Shown: positions 1 to 10,544 of the stretch, piece after piece
Numbering within the stretch: the stretch's first letter is position 1
Layout of the letters: every line of letters begins with the position of its first letter
Assembly: GCA_910592205.1 (NCBI GenBank)
Contig: CAJVPJ010000287.1
Coordinates: 1-30,635, forward strand
Length of the DNA: 30,635 bases
Reading direction: 5' to 3'
Source: Paraglomus occultum
Taxonomy: Eukaryota; Glomeromycota; Glomeromycetes; Paraglomerales; Paraglomeraceae
The notes under the pieces: model-generated
Told to the model about the DNA's origin: nothing
Database searches by the model: none
Seen by the model: only the letters and a program-made list of their open reading frames with translations
Translations under genes and position numbers: made by a program

Positions 1-404
1 CTTTTTTGTGGATATTCGTTATAGTGTAGAAATCTGTCAGATTTTTTATCTCCACTGTAAAGAGAGTTACTGTGTACATTAAAATTATGGAATTCGTGTA
101 TTAGAAGGTTAGTGCGAAAACCAGTTTAGGAAATGAAGTGCTGATAGAACGAAAGGAGAATGAAGAAATTATAAAATAGGAAAGTATGTGCATGAGGATG
201 CATCAGGAGACCAGCGATGAAAATGTACTTAACGTTAATGATTATTGCAGATCAGCCTATTTGTATGGAAACACAACTCGCACAAGCGGAATTTATTTGA
301 TTGGAGAGGATTTACACATCTCATAATTGTGTTACTTACTTACATAACACAATCATTGTCAAGACGCTAGAACTCCAAGTCAAATAGTAATAGTAACAAT
401 AGCC
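1..404 (+). promoter_or_regulatory. upstream region of the first kinase gene, with a module shared with the kinase copy at 26.7 kb
   Basis: No coding sequence is seen. Positions 105-250 resemble 26591-26700, upstream of another kinase gene. Shared blocks are GGTTAGTGCGAAAA (107-120), TTTAGGAAATGAA (125-137) and CGATGAAAATGTACTT (215-230), followed by an AT-rich tail ending ATTATTG. Order and orientation are the same, with different spacing. This may be a common promoter or 5' UTR, or just residue of segmental duplication. No convincing TATA box or transcription start can be fixed by eye. Confidence 0.45.
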
Positions 405-2473
405 ATGTCGTCCATTGTCTCTGAGAAGGACTGGTTGGAAAAGAGTATCGCAAGTGAATACATTCGGTTTTATTCTTATGATGGTTTAGTCGACAAAGAC
501 TGCATCGGCCATGGTGCGTTTGGTGTAGTTTTCAAAGCGACAGTGGCAAAAACGGGTATCGTTGTTGCATACAAGATGATAAAATATTGGAGCGAAGACG
601 AATTCTTCAAAAGTTTTGTAAAGGAGGTGTGTAAATAGCGTATGGTTGAGCTATCCACAAACTATATTCTTATAATGACACATATTCTAGCTCAAGATCC
701 ATCGTAGCGTAGATGATCATCCCAACATAACTCGATTCCTCGGTGTTAGCAAAGGTAAGCAGTTGAGCGATTTAATATATAAGGAAACGAGCATATATAC
801 AACTACTTTTTAAATGTTTAATAGATACCAGAGGAAGGTACTTGATGGTCTTCGAGTATGCGGACAATGGTTCCTTGCGAGACTACTTATCAACGCCAGC
901 TATCAAACTAGATTGGACTGCCAACTGCCAGCTGAGTTTAGATATCATTAATGGATTGAGACATATTCATAGAGCAGGAATCTTGCATAAAGATTTGGTA
1001 AGTGCACCATCTGCTCATTAATAGTTCATTTAACGTAACCTGAATGCTGATTATATTTCTTATCACAAGTCTTCGAACAATGTATTAATTCACGGCAAAA
1101 CAGCTAAAATTACGGATTTTGGGACATCTGACGTAATGCTGCAACGAAAGACTTGTTCAGATCACCGAGGAACTCATGCATACCTTGATCCTAAATGCTT
1201 TAATGACGATAGTAATCGGGATGAAAAATCAGATATTTTTAGTTTTGGGATTATTATGTGGGAAATATCCAGCAGAGAATATCCATGCAGTGAATTCAAC
1301 AGTATATTAGACATTCAGATTTACAGGCTGAAAGGCGGTCGTCATGATGTAGTTCCAGGCACACCAGAAGAATATAAATATTTATATACAGAATGTTGGA
1401 ATGGTGATTCAGAAAAACGCCCAACCAGTCAACAGTGTTATGATAGGCTAAGAAATACATTGGAAAAATTGATTAAGCTCTGTGATCAACATAAAGAAAT
1501 AGTTGAAGATCATTCATTTTCTAATAAGTTATTAACTTTATACCAGAGATTAAAGCTTAGTGGGAAAACTGAAGATCAAGTTGCTGGCTTTATCCGAAAT
1601 TCAATAATTCAAGATAGTGAGGAACAAAAAAAATCAGAGGTCATATTGAAATCTCATGCTGGTTGTGGACAATGCTTCTGGTTGATTGGATTTTTTTATG
1701 AACATGGAATGGAAACTGACAAAAGTCTTGAGCAAGCTGTTCAATGGTATCAGAAAGCAGCTGAACTAGATAATGCAGTGGCACAGACTAGTCTTGGTTT
1801 TTGTTATGATAAAGGGACAGGAGTAGAAAAGAACATTCAAAAGGCAGTTGAGTTGTATCAGAAAGCAGCTGATCAAGGTTATACCAGGGCACAAACTAAT
1901 CTTGGTATCTGTTATGAGAATGGGAAAGGAGTAGAAAAGAACATTCAAAAGGCAGTTGAGTTGTATCAGAAAGCAGCTGATCAAGGTTATGCTGGGGCAC
2001 AAACTAATCTTGGTTTTTGTTATGAAAATGGGATAGGAGTAGTAGTAGAAAAGAACGTTCAAAAGGCAGTTGAGTTGTATCAGAAAGCAGCTGATCAAGG
2101 TTATGCCAGAGCACAAACTAGTCTTGGTGTTTGTTATGAGAATGGGACAGGAGCAGAAAAGAACATTCAAAAGGCAGTTGAGTTGTATCAGAAAGCAGTT
2201 GATCAAGGTTATGCCAGAGCACAAACTAGGCTTGGTTTTTGCTATGAGAATGGGACAGGAGTAGAAAAAAACATTCAAAAGGCAGTTGAGTTGTATCAGA
2301 AAGCAGCTGATCAAGGTTATGCCAGAGCGCAAACTAGTCTTGGTGTTTGTTATGAGAATGGGACAGGAGTAGAAGAGAACATTCAAAAGGCAGTTGAGTT
2401 GTATCAGAAAGCAGCTGATCAAGGTTATGCCAGAGCACAAACTAGGCTTGGTTTTGCTATGAGAATGGGGTAG
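405..2473 (+). CDS. tyrosine-kinase-like protein kinase with C-terminal Sel1-like repeats, frame-slipped at its 3' end
   Basis: Four exons fit as join(405-626, 691-754, 825-997, 1070-2473), about 620 codons, all introns GT-AG. The kinase domain fills roughly residues 25-280. It has a glycine loop GHGAFGVVF, a β3 lysine in VVAYK, HPNITRFLGVSK before β4, a catalytic loop HKDLSSNN split by an intron after HKDL, DFG in ITDFGTS, the P+1 segment GTHAYLDP, then DIFSFGIIMWEIS and KRPT. All residues needed for phosphotransfer are present, so it is probably active. From about residue 340, roughly eight 36-residue Sel1-like repeats (AQT.LG.CYENGTGVEKNI, KAVELYQKAADQGYA) form a likely protein-binding solenoid. 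The last repeat is shifted by loss of one T in the run at 2452-2455 and ends at TAG 2471-2473. The earlier frame would have reached TAA at 2545. No signal peptide or membrane segment is seen, so it is likely cytosolic. The substrate is unknown. Confidence 0.88.
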
Positions 2474-2547
2474 GAGTAGAAAAGAATGTTCAGAAAGCAG
2501 TTGAGCTGTATCAGAAGACAGTGGACCAAGATTATACCCAAGCATAA
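1777..2547 (+). repeat. tandem 108-bp coding repeat (Sel1-like units)
   Basis: About seven units of 108 bp encode 36-residue Sel1-like repeats and are nearly identical at DNA level, including silent sites. Units begin near CAAACTAGTCTTGG or CAAACTAATCTTGG. One unit (about 2040) carries an extra GTAGTA, adding two valines. Units ending in GGTTTTTGCTATGAG alternate with GGTGTTTGTTATGAG from about 2110 to 2460, which suggests that a two-unit block was duplicated. The last unit lacks one T. Confidence 0.9.
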
Positions 2548-3159
2548 AATAATCTTATTACTTGCAATAGGAGACAAACTTAATAAAAGTTGTTTTTAAA
2601 GCAATTAAATTGCCTTAGTATTAGTAAGCATCAGCTAAATGATAGTCAAGTATAACACATTGTCCAGAGTACATTAGGAGTTACTGAATTATAATGATAT
2701 AAATAGAACATAATAGTGAGAGGGCTCTGAACATGGTTTTGATTACTGTATACATGTCATTTAAAACATGGATAATTCTTGATATTTTTAATGCTAAGAT
2801 ATGCTTTTACCCAAACGTTGTGCGAATTATTTGACTTTTCCTGCCGGGTTTGATGTTATTTGTCCACAACTAACTAGTTTAACGAATCATATTGCACAAT
2901 AAACACTTTATTTAAGACACAGGAGTAGGGGCCATTATTATGCAATCTATTTTGATGAACGTATTAGAATTAGACACTATGTAATTGTTAAACCAATAAT
3001 GATCTGTCATTATTATTATGGATCTAGCAAAATGGATTATGATTACAAAAAGAGGAGAGTCTATGAAACAAGTCATTCTGAAAGATACGATAAATCTTTT
3101 TATTTGCGAGAGTAGTTTCAATTTTCCGAAAGCAACCCAAATCGTAAGGCTTACAAATA
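2548..3159. other. 3' flank and AT-rich intergenic DNA
   Basis: An AATAAA polyadenylation-like signal lies at 2582-2587, just after the ancestral stop of the Sel1 kinase. The rest is AT-rich, and its short open frames show no recognisable motif. I see nothing else supportable. Confidence 0.5.
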
Positions 3160-3404
3160 CCTTTTTTAGGGGAGGCAATCATAACGCCGAAAATCATTTC
3201 ACCGACGTAATATTTCGCCGACGATCATTTCACCGAAAATCATTTCGCCGACAACGACTACCAAAAAAGGATAATTTCGAAATAATGCTGGTGAATATGT
3301 CGGCGAAATGATTGTCGATGAAATGATTTTCGGCTAAATGGTTGTCGGTGAAATATTCGTCGGTGAAATGATTTTTGGTGAAATGATACGGACCCCTTTT
3401 TTAG
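3160..3404. mobile_element. palindromic MITE-like element with short interspersed units
   Basis: About 225 bp (3170-3394) is flanked by a perfect 10-bp direct repeat CCTTTTTTAG (3160-3169 and 3395-3404), a likely target-site duplication. Ends are inverted: the left starts GGGAGGCAATCAT and the right ends ATGATACGGACCC. The inside is built of units like ATCATTTCGCCGA and their complement TCGGCGAAATGAT, in one orientation to about 3255 and the other from about 3295, so the whole could fold into a long hairpin. No protein is encoded. A 9-10-bp duplication suits a Mutator-like family, but this assignment is inference. Confidence 0.7.
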
Positions 3405-4200
3405 TAAGCGGAACGTAATTATTACTGCTGAATCTCTCGACACTGCGTAACAAATATCTGTTGACGTCTAGCGTGACTCACGCTGCTTGCAAAACTTGGT
3501 TGTGACATCGTAATATCGGTCTGTGCGATTATGTCGTCAATGCATTATCCGCACGATAAAAAGGTTTATTAAAAGCCTTATCGGGGATTAAGACTTTCTC
3601 GTGAACCTTGTCCTCCTGTTCGGTGAGAACAATAAGAATAATAACGAGTAAACCGAATCTTCGTAGTCAAGGGCCAAAGAAGAACGTTCACAACAGACGC
3701 AATCACAGGTAAAGGGCCGGGGTACCTAAACCACATAAATATGCAAGCTGCGTGCCACGATGCGCTTTCAATTCAGTGGCCCGTGTATCTTATTCACCAC
3801 GGCCCGAGCCATCATAGCTACAGTCGGCTTTTCGGAACAGATATCAGCAAGTTAATCATTTACTAATCAGGCCCCCAACGACAACGTAGTATATATTTCA
3901 CTCCCAGCATCATTGAGGTTAAGACCCAACTTTGTCAGAGAACCACGATTGCCAACGTATTCTATTCATCACAAAGCTGATTGCAGCTTTTTTTCGGCAA
4001 CAGAGTTTTGATTCGATTCAAAACCCCGACTTACGCCTAGTGGCAGCGTCCCTTCAGATACGTACCCGAAAGGTTAAATAATCTACAGGTGTGGCCCGAT
4101 GCGCTTTCGAATATCCGGTTTTTACACCTAGTGGCAGCGTACTTCGGATACAAACCACTCAACGAATTTACCCAGTAAGAAATTCTTATCCCGTCTTCAA
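3405..4200. repeat. short duplicated motifs in non-coding DNA, possibly a decayed SINE
   Basis: No gene seen. CCTAGTGGCAGCGT occurs at 4037-4050 and 4127-4140 with similar sequence after it (TTCAGATAC and TTCGGATAC). CGATGCGCTTTC occurs at 3758-3769 and 4097-4108. The TAGTGGCAGCG stretch faintly recalls a pol III A box, so a decayed tRNA-derived SINE is possible, but no full A/B-box pair or tail is visible. Base composition is less AT-rich than the flanks. Confidence 0.35.
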
Positions 4201-5097
4201 ACCGCTTTCCTTTTTTTTGTTACCAAACTCGTGCTATGAATGAAAAAAAAAACGCGTTGTCGCCTTCTTCAGGTTACCAGTTTCTTGGTCTTAGCGTCTG
4301 TTGAGTAAATAGTCGCGTTCGAAATATTAGTTTTTTACGGAGGACTAAAAAAAAAAATAGGAAATGTGCCTTACAAAGTGAAGGGAGAAGAACTATTTCT
4401 TTGATGAAAGAACAAGAACTAAGTGTATCAAAAAACCAATCAATGTGAATACTAGGTAAAAAAGCAACCTCATCCACGATCAGTCAATGATGACTGGTGT
4501 GCAAAATCTCAACCAACTACTTAATAAAGTTAAATTTTGTATCTGGCTTGTGTAAATAATGCCCTTAATTTTATTCATCACACCCGTAGACTGTTGTCGA
4601 TATAATTATTAAGGTGTCATCCCAATTGTAAAGAACGTTCTAATATATTATGAATATCGCTTAACTATTTTACTGGACGCTACTTGAGACAACTATAAAT
4701 TACGGCTTGTAACTTCTAGAATATCGCAATTGTTCCGGAGTACACGTATTACATTAATAAAGACATTATACACATTTATGTTTCACTATTGGTTGACAGT
4801 CACAGATTGTCGCACACATTTATACTTATAATTAATAATATCAAGTATTGTCATGTTAACGCGCGTCAACTCTCCTCTCAGGTTTACCCAGCAAACAGTT
4901 CTTCTCTTACCGCTCCACAATCCACATATGACAATAATAAACCGTAAAACAACAAAAAATTTTTGATAGTTTTTTATATTACAAAAAACAAATCATCAAA
5001 CAACGAACTCTTAACACCAAATAGCGATACGATAATTTATTAAACGAGAAATCTTTTTATATAAGGTCAGACACATTGTACATGTAACACTGTACAA
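4201..5097. other. AT-rich intergenic DNA
   Basis: No open frame with a recognisable motif. There are homopolymer A/T runs such as those at 4208-4217, 4243-4251 and 4347-4356. I see nothing supportable as a gene or RNA. Confidence 0.5.
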
Positions 5098-5720
5098 TAA
5101 CATCTCCACCTCCAAAGCGCAAATACAACGTATTTAAAAGTTAAATATTCAACAAACAATCTTGTTCTGCCATTCCGTATACGACACATACGACTTGCGA
5201 AAGATCCTCTAACGATACGGTTTATTGACCATCAATTCCAAGCATGTCTACTCATACATATAACTCTGACGTTCCCTCTACTGCGTATTGTTCACAAAAT
5301 CTTCTCCTCCAAAGCGTTAACAAATAATTATTTTCCGTCACTCAGTATAACGACATGCGGCGGCGGTTTGCTACAATTCTCTAACAATACGGTTTACCGA
5401 CCACTAACTAATGTAGGATTTCAAGCACACGTCTACTCATTTATATGACTCAAACTATTGCGTGTTTGCATCATTTGACAACAACATTTCTTTTATAGCA
5501 ACGTAAATACTATGAAGAATTCTTTACCGCCACTCAATATTGCACACACACGGTAGTTTGCTACACGAAAAAGCAACACGAAGTTTATCAACCACTAACT
5601 CATGAATGATTGTGCATATACCCAACATCTCCAAGGTGTAAATACAACAAACAATTTCTTCACCACTTCATATCATGCAACTACGTCATATCAACGACCC
5701 CGGTTATCGGTCACATAAGT
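5098..5720 (+). repeat. degenerate tandem repeat, about four units of 140-200 bp
   Basis: Units start near 5098, 5296, 5480 and 5624. Each carries the same ordered landmarks: AACATCTCC or CTTCTCCTCCAAAGCG, then AAATACAAC or a relative, then a CCGTCACTCAGTAT / CCGCCACTCAATAT segment, a GTTTGCTAC segment, ACGATACGGTTTA or ACAATACGGTTTA, GACCAC..ACTAA, and GTCTACTCAT. Divergence is high. It is either an old satellite or a serial duplication. It encodes nothing recognisable. Confidence 0.6.
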
Positions 5721-6433
5721 GAAGTGATCAAAGTAATGGGTAGATTGATCATACTAATTGACTATTGCTCTTTAATTCGGTTCACTAGGTGCTGGTTGCT
5801 CTCCTTTGTCTTTACTGGTGGACGGGCGGTGGTGACGCCCCCTTCTCGCCTGCGGGCCGGGGAATGCCCGGAACACTCTAAGATATCTCCTTTTTTATTC
5901 ATCTTCAGAAGATTTGGGGTAAGTATCAGGTAAGCATACACAGCATTAGTTTACGTTATTAACTAACTCTATTTTCTATTGTTTTCTTTATTTCTTTTCC
6001 CAAGTTGTGGAGCGAGTTGATGGACCGTTTCGGTGGCTACGGTTTGTGAAAGATCTGTCCCTGAAGCTTGAAACATTGCTCTTGCATTATAATTTATGCA
6101 CGTAACGTTAATTATCACAATAAAAGAAAACTACCGAAATTATTATAGTAACCTACAGCAGATGAAAGTTACTCAACTTGTGCTCGTTTGAAAATGTACT
6201 AAATTTAGTAGCTTCTTTCCATGCATGCTTGATTTGAAAGAGACATGCACTACATTAGTACAAGAGAAGGTTAGTAGGGGCAATCGAAAGAAACGAAAGT
6301 GTCGAGTGACCAAATAGGACGCACAGTATGTATGCTATGTCGCTTTCGGACCAATCTGATCTTGTGAAACATTCAGTTTGTTTTGTTATGCATAGAGCCT
6401 AATTCATTTGTTCAGCTCTCAAACTCTTTGACG
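5721..6433. other. intergenic DNA with a GC-rich double hairpin
   Basis: An island at 5818-5875 is strongly GC-rich in otherwise AT-rich DNA. It has two adjacent stem-loops: GGGCG (5824-5828) with CGCCC (5836-5840), and CCGGG (5857-5861) with CCCGG (5867-5871). An intron-like block follows, starting GTAAGTATCAG (5919) and ending TTTTCCCAAG (about 6005). The open frame across the island (ends 5933) shows no known motif. It could be the 3' exon of an unrecognised gene or part of a repeat. From 6006 to 6433 there is only the flank of the next gene. Confidence 0.4.
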
Positions 6434-9400
6434 ATGCCCGACAACGGACATAAAGGTTGGCTAGATAGAAGCATTAAGGAAGGAAATATCAAATGTATTT
6501 CAGAGGATGACATCCTGGATCGTACATTCATTGGCTATAGTGGATATGGGGTAGTGTTCAAAGCAAAATTAAAAGCAAAATTAAAAGACACTGGAATGTA
6601 TATTGCATTGAAAACATTAATTTCAAGCTCGATCAACTATGATGAGAAATTATACAAACGATTCGTTGAAGAGGTTACTGATATGTTTTCATCTGTGTTA
6701 TTATCCGTCACATGCCTTACAGAAACTAACGTAATTCATCAAATCATACTATAGTTGAAGAATCATAAAGCAGCGAACGCTCATCCTAACATCATTAAAT
6801 TTTTGGGTGTATGCAGAGGTATACTTGAAGCAATATTCTTGTTTGTTTGCGATTACGCTACAAAGAATCATTGCTTATTTTTCTCTTATGATATAAACAG
6901 ACATTTTCAATGATTGTATTATCTATGAATATGCTGATGGTGGAACTCTGCGCCAACACTTGAATGAACAATTTGATAATTTAACCTGGAAAGATAAATA
7001 CAAGTTGGGCTTGGAGATCGCCAACGGGTTAAGATTTTTACACAGTCTTAATATCTTTCACTTGAACATGGTAAGTTATTGCATCTGCATCGTGTTGCCG
7101 CAGCATATGTCATATGCTAATGCTATCGGCGTTTTCTTCTCAGTCATCGAATTCTATTCTTATTCAATTAGGTGTTGCGAAAATATCCGATTTGAGGTTG
7201 ACCACCGTAATAAAAGAGATGATGTCTATAACTCCAAGCGAAGTTGCCGCGGCATACAAAGATCCAGGGTACTTTAAAGATGACGACTATGATGGTGGAA
7301 TGGAGGCGGACGTTTTCAGTCTTGGAGTAATACTCTGGGAAATATCGAGTGGAAGGCATCCTTGCGAAGGGCGTACGAGCATGGAGGATATCATTTCATA
7401 TCGACGGAAGGGCCATCGTGATCCTCCTTTTTCGAAAACACCCAAGGACTATATTGAGCTATATTCGAAATGTTGGCGCGAAGACCCTACCAAGCGACCA
7501 TCGAGTGAAGAGGTATACGAACAATTAAGAACGTGGGCTCTGGAAGAAATACATATTGATAGCCGGATGGGGAAAGGAATTCTCGGAGCTACGATCGAGT
7601 TGATGGGTACTGTCGCTATAACGGTGGATGTTCCGAAAACAACCGAACTGGTTTCTATGATTGACCGTATCATCAAACTCATGGACACCGTAAGATATAA
7701 TATTGAAACACTACCTCTTATGAAGCAGTATATGACGGAAATAAGACAGGTTATCAGTCATAATGACGACGTTATTGATTCCAACTCTTTGATGAAGGCG
7801 TTAAAAGATTTGGAAAAGTTTCTAGTGCAGTATACAAAACCGAAAATGATAACGCTTTTGAGATTTTTCAATATGGACCAAGTAAGCGATAGTATTTTAA
7901 TATTGTTGCCCTTATAAGCGGAACTAACAACACCGAGCAATTTCCTCTCTTTTCGTTTTTTACCTATTAGATAGACAGAAAGATACAGACGTTGTTCAAC
8001 AATCTAGACAGTTCTCTCAGTGCCGCTAATGTAATATTGGATTTCGACAATATTCGCAGATTGAGGCAGCAAATGGGATATTCACAAGATCAGTTAGAAG
8101 ACGCGGAAACTATGGAGAACGGTCTCAGTTCTATCAAATACGCTATTACAAAGAGAATTCAAAACTCGTTTATTACGACTGCGTGTTGCCACGGTGTTCC
8201 AGTAGTAAAAGAAAAAATAGATCGTCTAAAAATTCGACCCGAATGGATCAAGCCGGCTCCCGATAGTCCATGTGATCCTACTAGTAATACTGAGAAAGTC
8301 ATGTATCGCGGCAGTATTCCCGCATCAAAGGTCAAAATTGCAAAAGAAGGCGACGACATTGATATGTATTGGAGACAGGCCTACATTAGCTCCATATTGA
8401 AGACTGATTTATTTGTGTCGATGTAGGTGTTCATATCTGCTTTGTAAGCCCGTCTGAATCATTTACCGTCATCCGCATCAACTAACGAGTTTCGTTGTAT
8501 TTCTTATTCGTGCCAAAAAAAGATACGGTATTTTAAAAGAAGACAAGGATTATCATTATTACATGATCACAGAATGGACAGATAACAGAACGCTCGATAA
8601 ATATCTTGCCGAAAACAAGTCCATCAGCTGGGACCGAAAGATAAAGATGGCAATTCGTCTAGCGAAAGCAGTCAGCATGTGTCATAGTAAACTTATTCTG
8701 CATCATGACATTCGTAGGCATGGACAATTCTGTAATCTGTTTACGCGCATGATGAATTTATACTTTTAACTTATTTTTTTCTTTTCAATTTTATAGCCAT
8801 AGTGTGGTCGTAGATACGTATGGAAATGTAAAGTTGGGAAACTTTTGGAGTTGCAGAGGAATTGGCGATTATACAACTTCTATTTCCGAAGTGACCGAGC
8901 GCATCAGGTGGTTATGTCCGGAGAAAGTAATCGATAACAATCTTCCGTACTCGATGGAAGCCGATGTATACAGGTACGGATCTTTATTACCGATTTGAAT
9001 TTTTGATCAAATTCGGCGCATATCAGTATGCGGTACTGAATCGTGCACGGAGCAAACCACGCATATCGATTGACGCAACCGTTTTGCTTGTACCTTTATA
9101 CACGATATATATTTCACAGTTTCGGTATGCTCATGTGGGAAATCTCGTCACATGAAGCTCCCTTCGCGGGCAAACACATCAACGTCGTAATGGATTTATT
9201 GAAAAGTGACTCTTCTCCGCGACCGGCATTGGTTCCTAGCGCACCAAAAAAATACAATAGTATATTGCAGAAATGCTGGAGACAAGATCCCACCGCTCGC
9301 CCAATCATGCATGACGTTGTGAAAGAACTCGAACAACTCTACGAAGATTATATCCGAAACGCTGAAACGTACGAACCCGTTTCCGATACAGATAGCGAAC

Positions 9401-9981
9401 CCCGCACTCTTAAAATCTCGGACGTCACGATCAAATCGGCCCTACATCTCCACGCGCAAAAACGCTACAAAGAAGCCTTTGAGCAGTTCAAAATACTTGC
9501 TGACCGTGATGTGCCCGATCCCGAAGCAAACTTTTATGTTGGCCGATATCTGATTGACAAGCGAATTGTGTTTGATCACGACAAAGATCCTAACGTAGGA
9601 ATAAGTTACCTCGAGGTAGCGACTCAATTGGGATATTATGACGCAATTCAGTACCTCGCTCAAGAGAAGATGGCGGCGGCAGCGGCACTGCAAAAAAAGT
9701 TTAGAGAAGCTGGACAAGATGAGGATGCAGATTTGATTCGGCAAAGAATGAAGACGGAATGTTTGCCGTTATTTTTAGAAGGTGCGGAGCATGGTAATAT
9801 ACGTTGCATGAAAGATCTAGCTGATTATGGAAAGAAATTGGGAGATGAGTCGAGTTACCAAAAAGGACTGGCAATGCTGAAGAAAGTCAAGGAGACGGCA
9901 AAAGATCCCAGGGATAAAACTAAAGCGAAAGAGTTTTTGGATAAGCTGAAAAAAGAGAATTATTCGTCATCGAAAAAATAG
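6434..9981 (+). CDS. double pseudokinase with an MLKL-like helical domain and Sel1-like tail
   Basis: Eight exons fit in frame: 6434-6673, 6755-6818, 6901-7070, 7144-7881, 7971-8422, 8523-8738, 8797-8973, 9120-9981 (about 972 codons). Kinase fold 1 (residues about 20-295) keeps the glycine loop GYSGYGVVF and β3 lysine (IALK). Its catalytic loop reads HLNMSSNS, losing the catalytic Asp and the metal-binding Asn, and DFG is DLR, so it is a pseudokinase. Residues about 305-445 are α-helical and resemble the MLKL N-terminal four-helix bundle (SMIDRIIKLMDTV, LLRFFNMDQIDRKIQTLFNN, LDSSLSAANVIL). Kinase fold 2 (about 495-770) has β3 KVKIAK, MITEWTDNRTLDKYL and HHD, but NFW in place of DFG. The tail (about 790-972) has degenerate Sel1/TPR-like helices and a Lys-rich end. 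The first donor (GTTACT) is weak. The intron after HHDI keeps frame only with donor GTTTAC at 8739; the better donor GTAGGC at 8714 would break it. MLKL bundles bind membranes in necroptosis; a similar role here is inference. Confidence 0.75.
7599..8110 (+). other. MLKL N-terminal-like helical bundle region between the two pseudokinases
   Basis: This stretch, interrupted by the intron 7882-7970, encodes about 140 residues of predicted helix with heptad-like hydrophobics. It begins near ELMGTVAITVDVP and ends near NIRRLRQQMGYSQD. Order and spacing of motifs (a helix around IDRIIKLMDTVRYN, a helix with LMKALKDLEKFLVQY, the LLRFF linker, then FNNLDSSLSAANVIL) fit the MLKL_NTD/HeLo-like family as I know it. 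It was recognised by eye, without a profile search. Confidence 0.6.
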
Positions 9982-10544
9982 CATGGTATGGCTAGTAATG
10001 AATGAAGGAAAAATGTTAAGAGAATATAATAATTATATAGATTTTGAAACATATACCATATTTTAATAAACGTTATATAATTATCATTTTCAATAATTAC
10101 ATTGTGAGCATCAGAATGGAGTACGTGTTGTCGGTTGACATAGCATAGAATGTCGTTTGCACGTTCAGGTAATTAATATTTGTTTCGTATGTATGGATGC
10201 GGTGTGTCTTATTTCTATTTTCGTGAATAATAACATACGTTTTTAACTAGTGAGACAAATGTATAGTTTATTATTATTTGCCAAGATCAAATTTGCCTGA
10301 ATATTATTCCAAGGAGAACTCATATTATTATTTGTTTACTTCTTTCCAATAATGGATTGTTGTCGGCAACCCGAGTTCAAGTTCGCAACAAACGATACCA
10401 CTCTAGCTCGCGATGACATTCAGCATCGGGAAAAAGAAACATAATCTTCGCTTGATAAGACAGACAACTATTTTCAAATCATCTTACGTTCGACATAATC
10501 TCAGGTTCGGACCAGCCCCCACCCCCTACCTTTGATTTGCGATC
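9982..10544. other. intergenic region between convergent genes
   Basis: AATAAA at 10065-10070 is a likely polyadenylation signal for the preceding plus-strand gene. The minus-strand TXNL4B-like gene ends at 10545, so its 3' signals should lie in the right half, but no clear one was picked. No coding sequence was recognised. Confidence 0.5.

Noticed and set aside
1766-2545. 259-residue minus-strand open frame with CFLIQLNCLLNV repeats
   Set aside because: It is the antisense shadow of the tandem Sel1 repeat array; a 108-bp repeat without stops in one frame stays open in others.
1777-2547. Regular repeats that might suggest a CRISPR array
   Set aside because: The units are coding, contiguous, 108 bp and without spacers, in a eukaryotic intron-containing gene.
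3018-3311. 97-codon open frame across the MITE left half
   Set aside because: Its second half is the repeat unit itself and no start context or motif supports coding.
5610-5933. 107-codon open frame through the degenerate repeat and GC island
   Set aside because: It runs through non-coding repeats and has no known motif; only its last part next to the intron-like donor is worth a look.
7168-7688. Minus-strand frames opposite the pseudokinase C-lobe
   Set aside because: They are antisense to a well-supported kinase domain and carry no motif.
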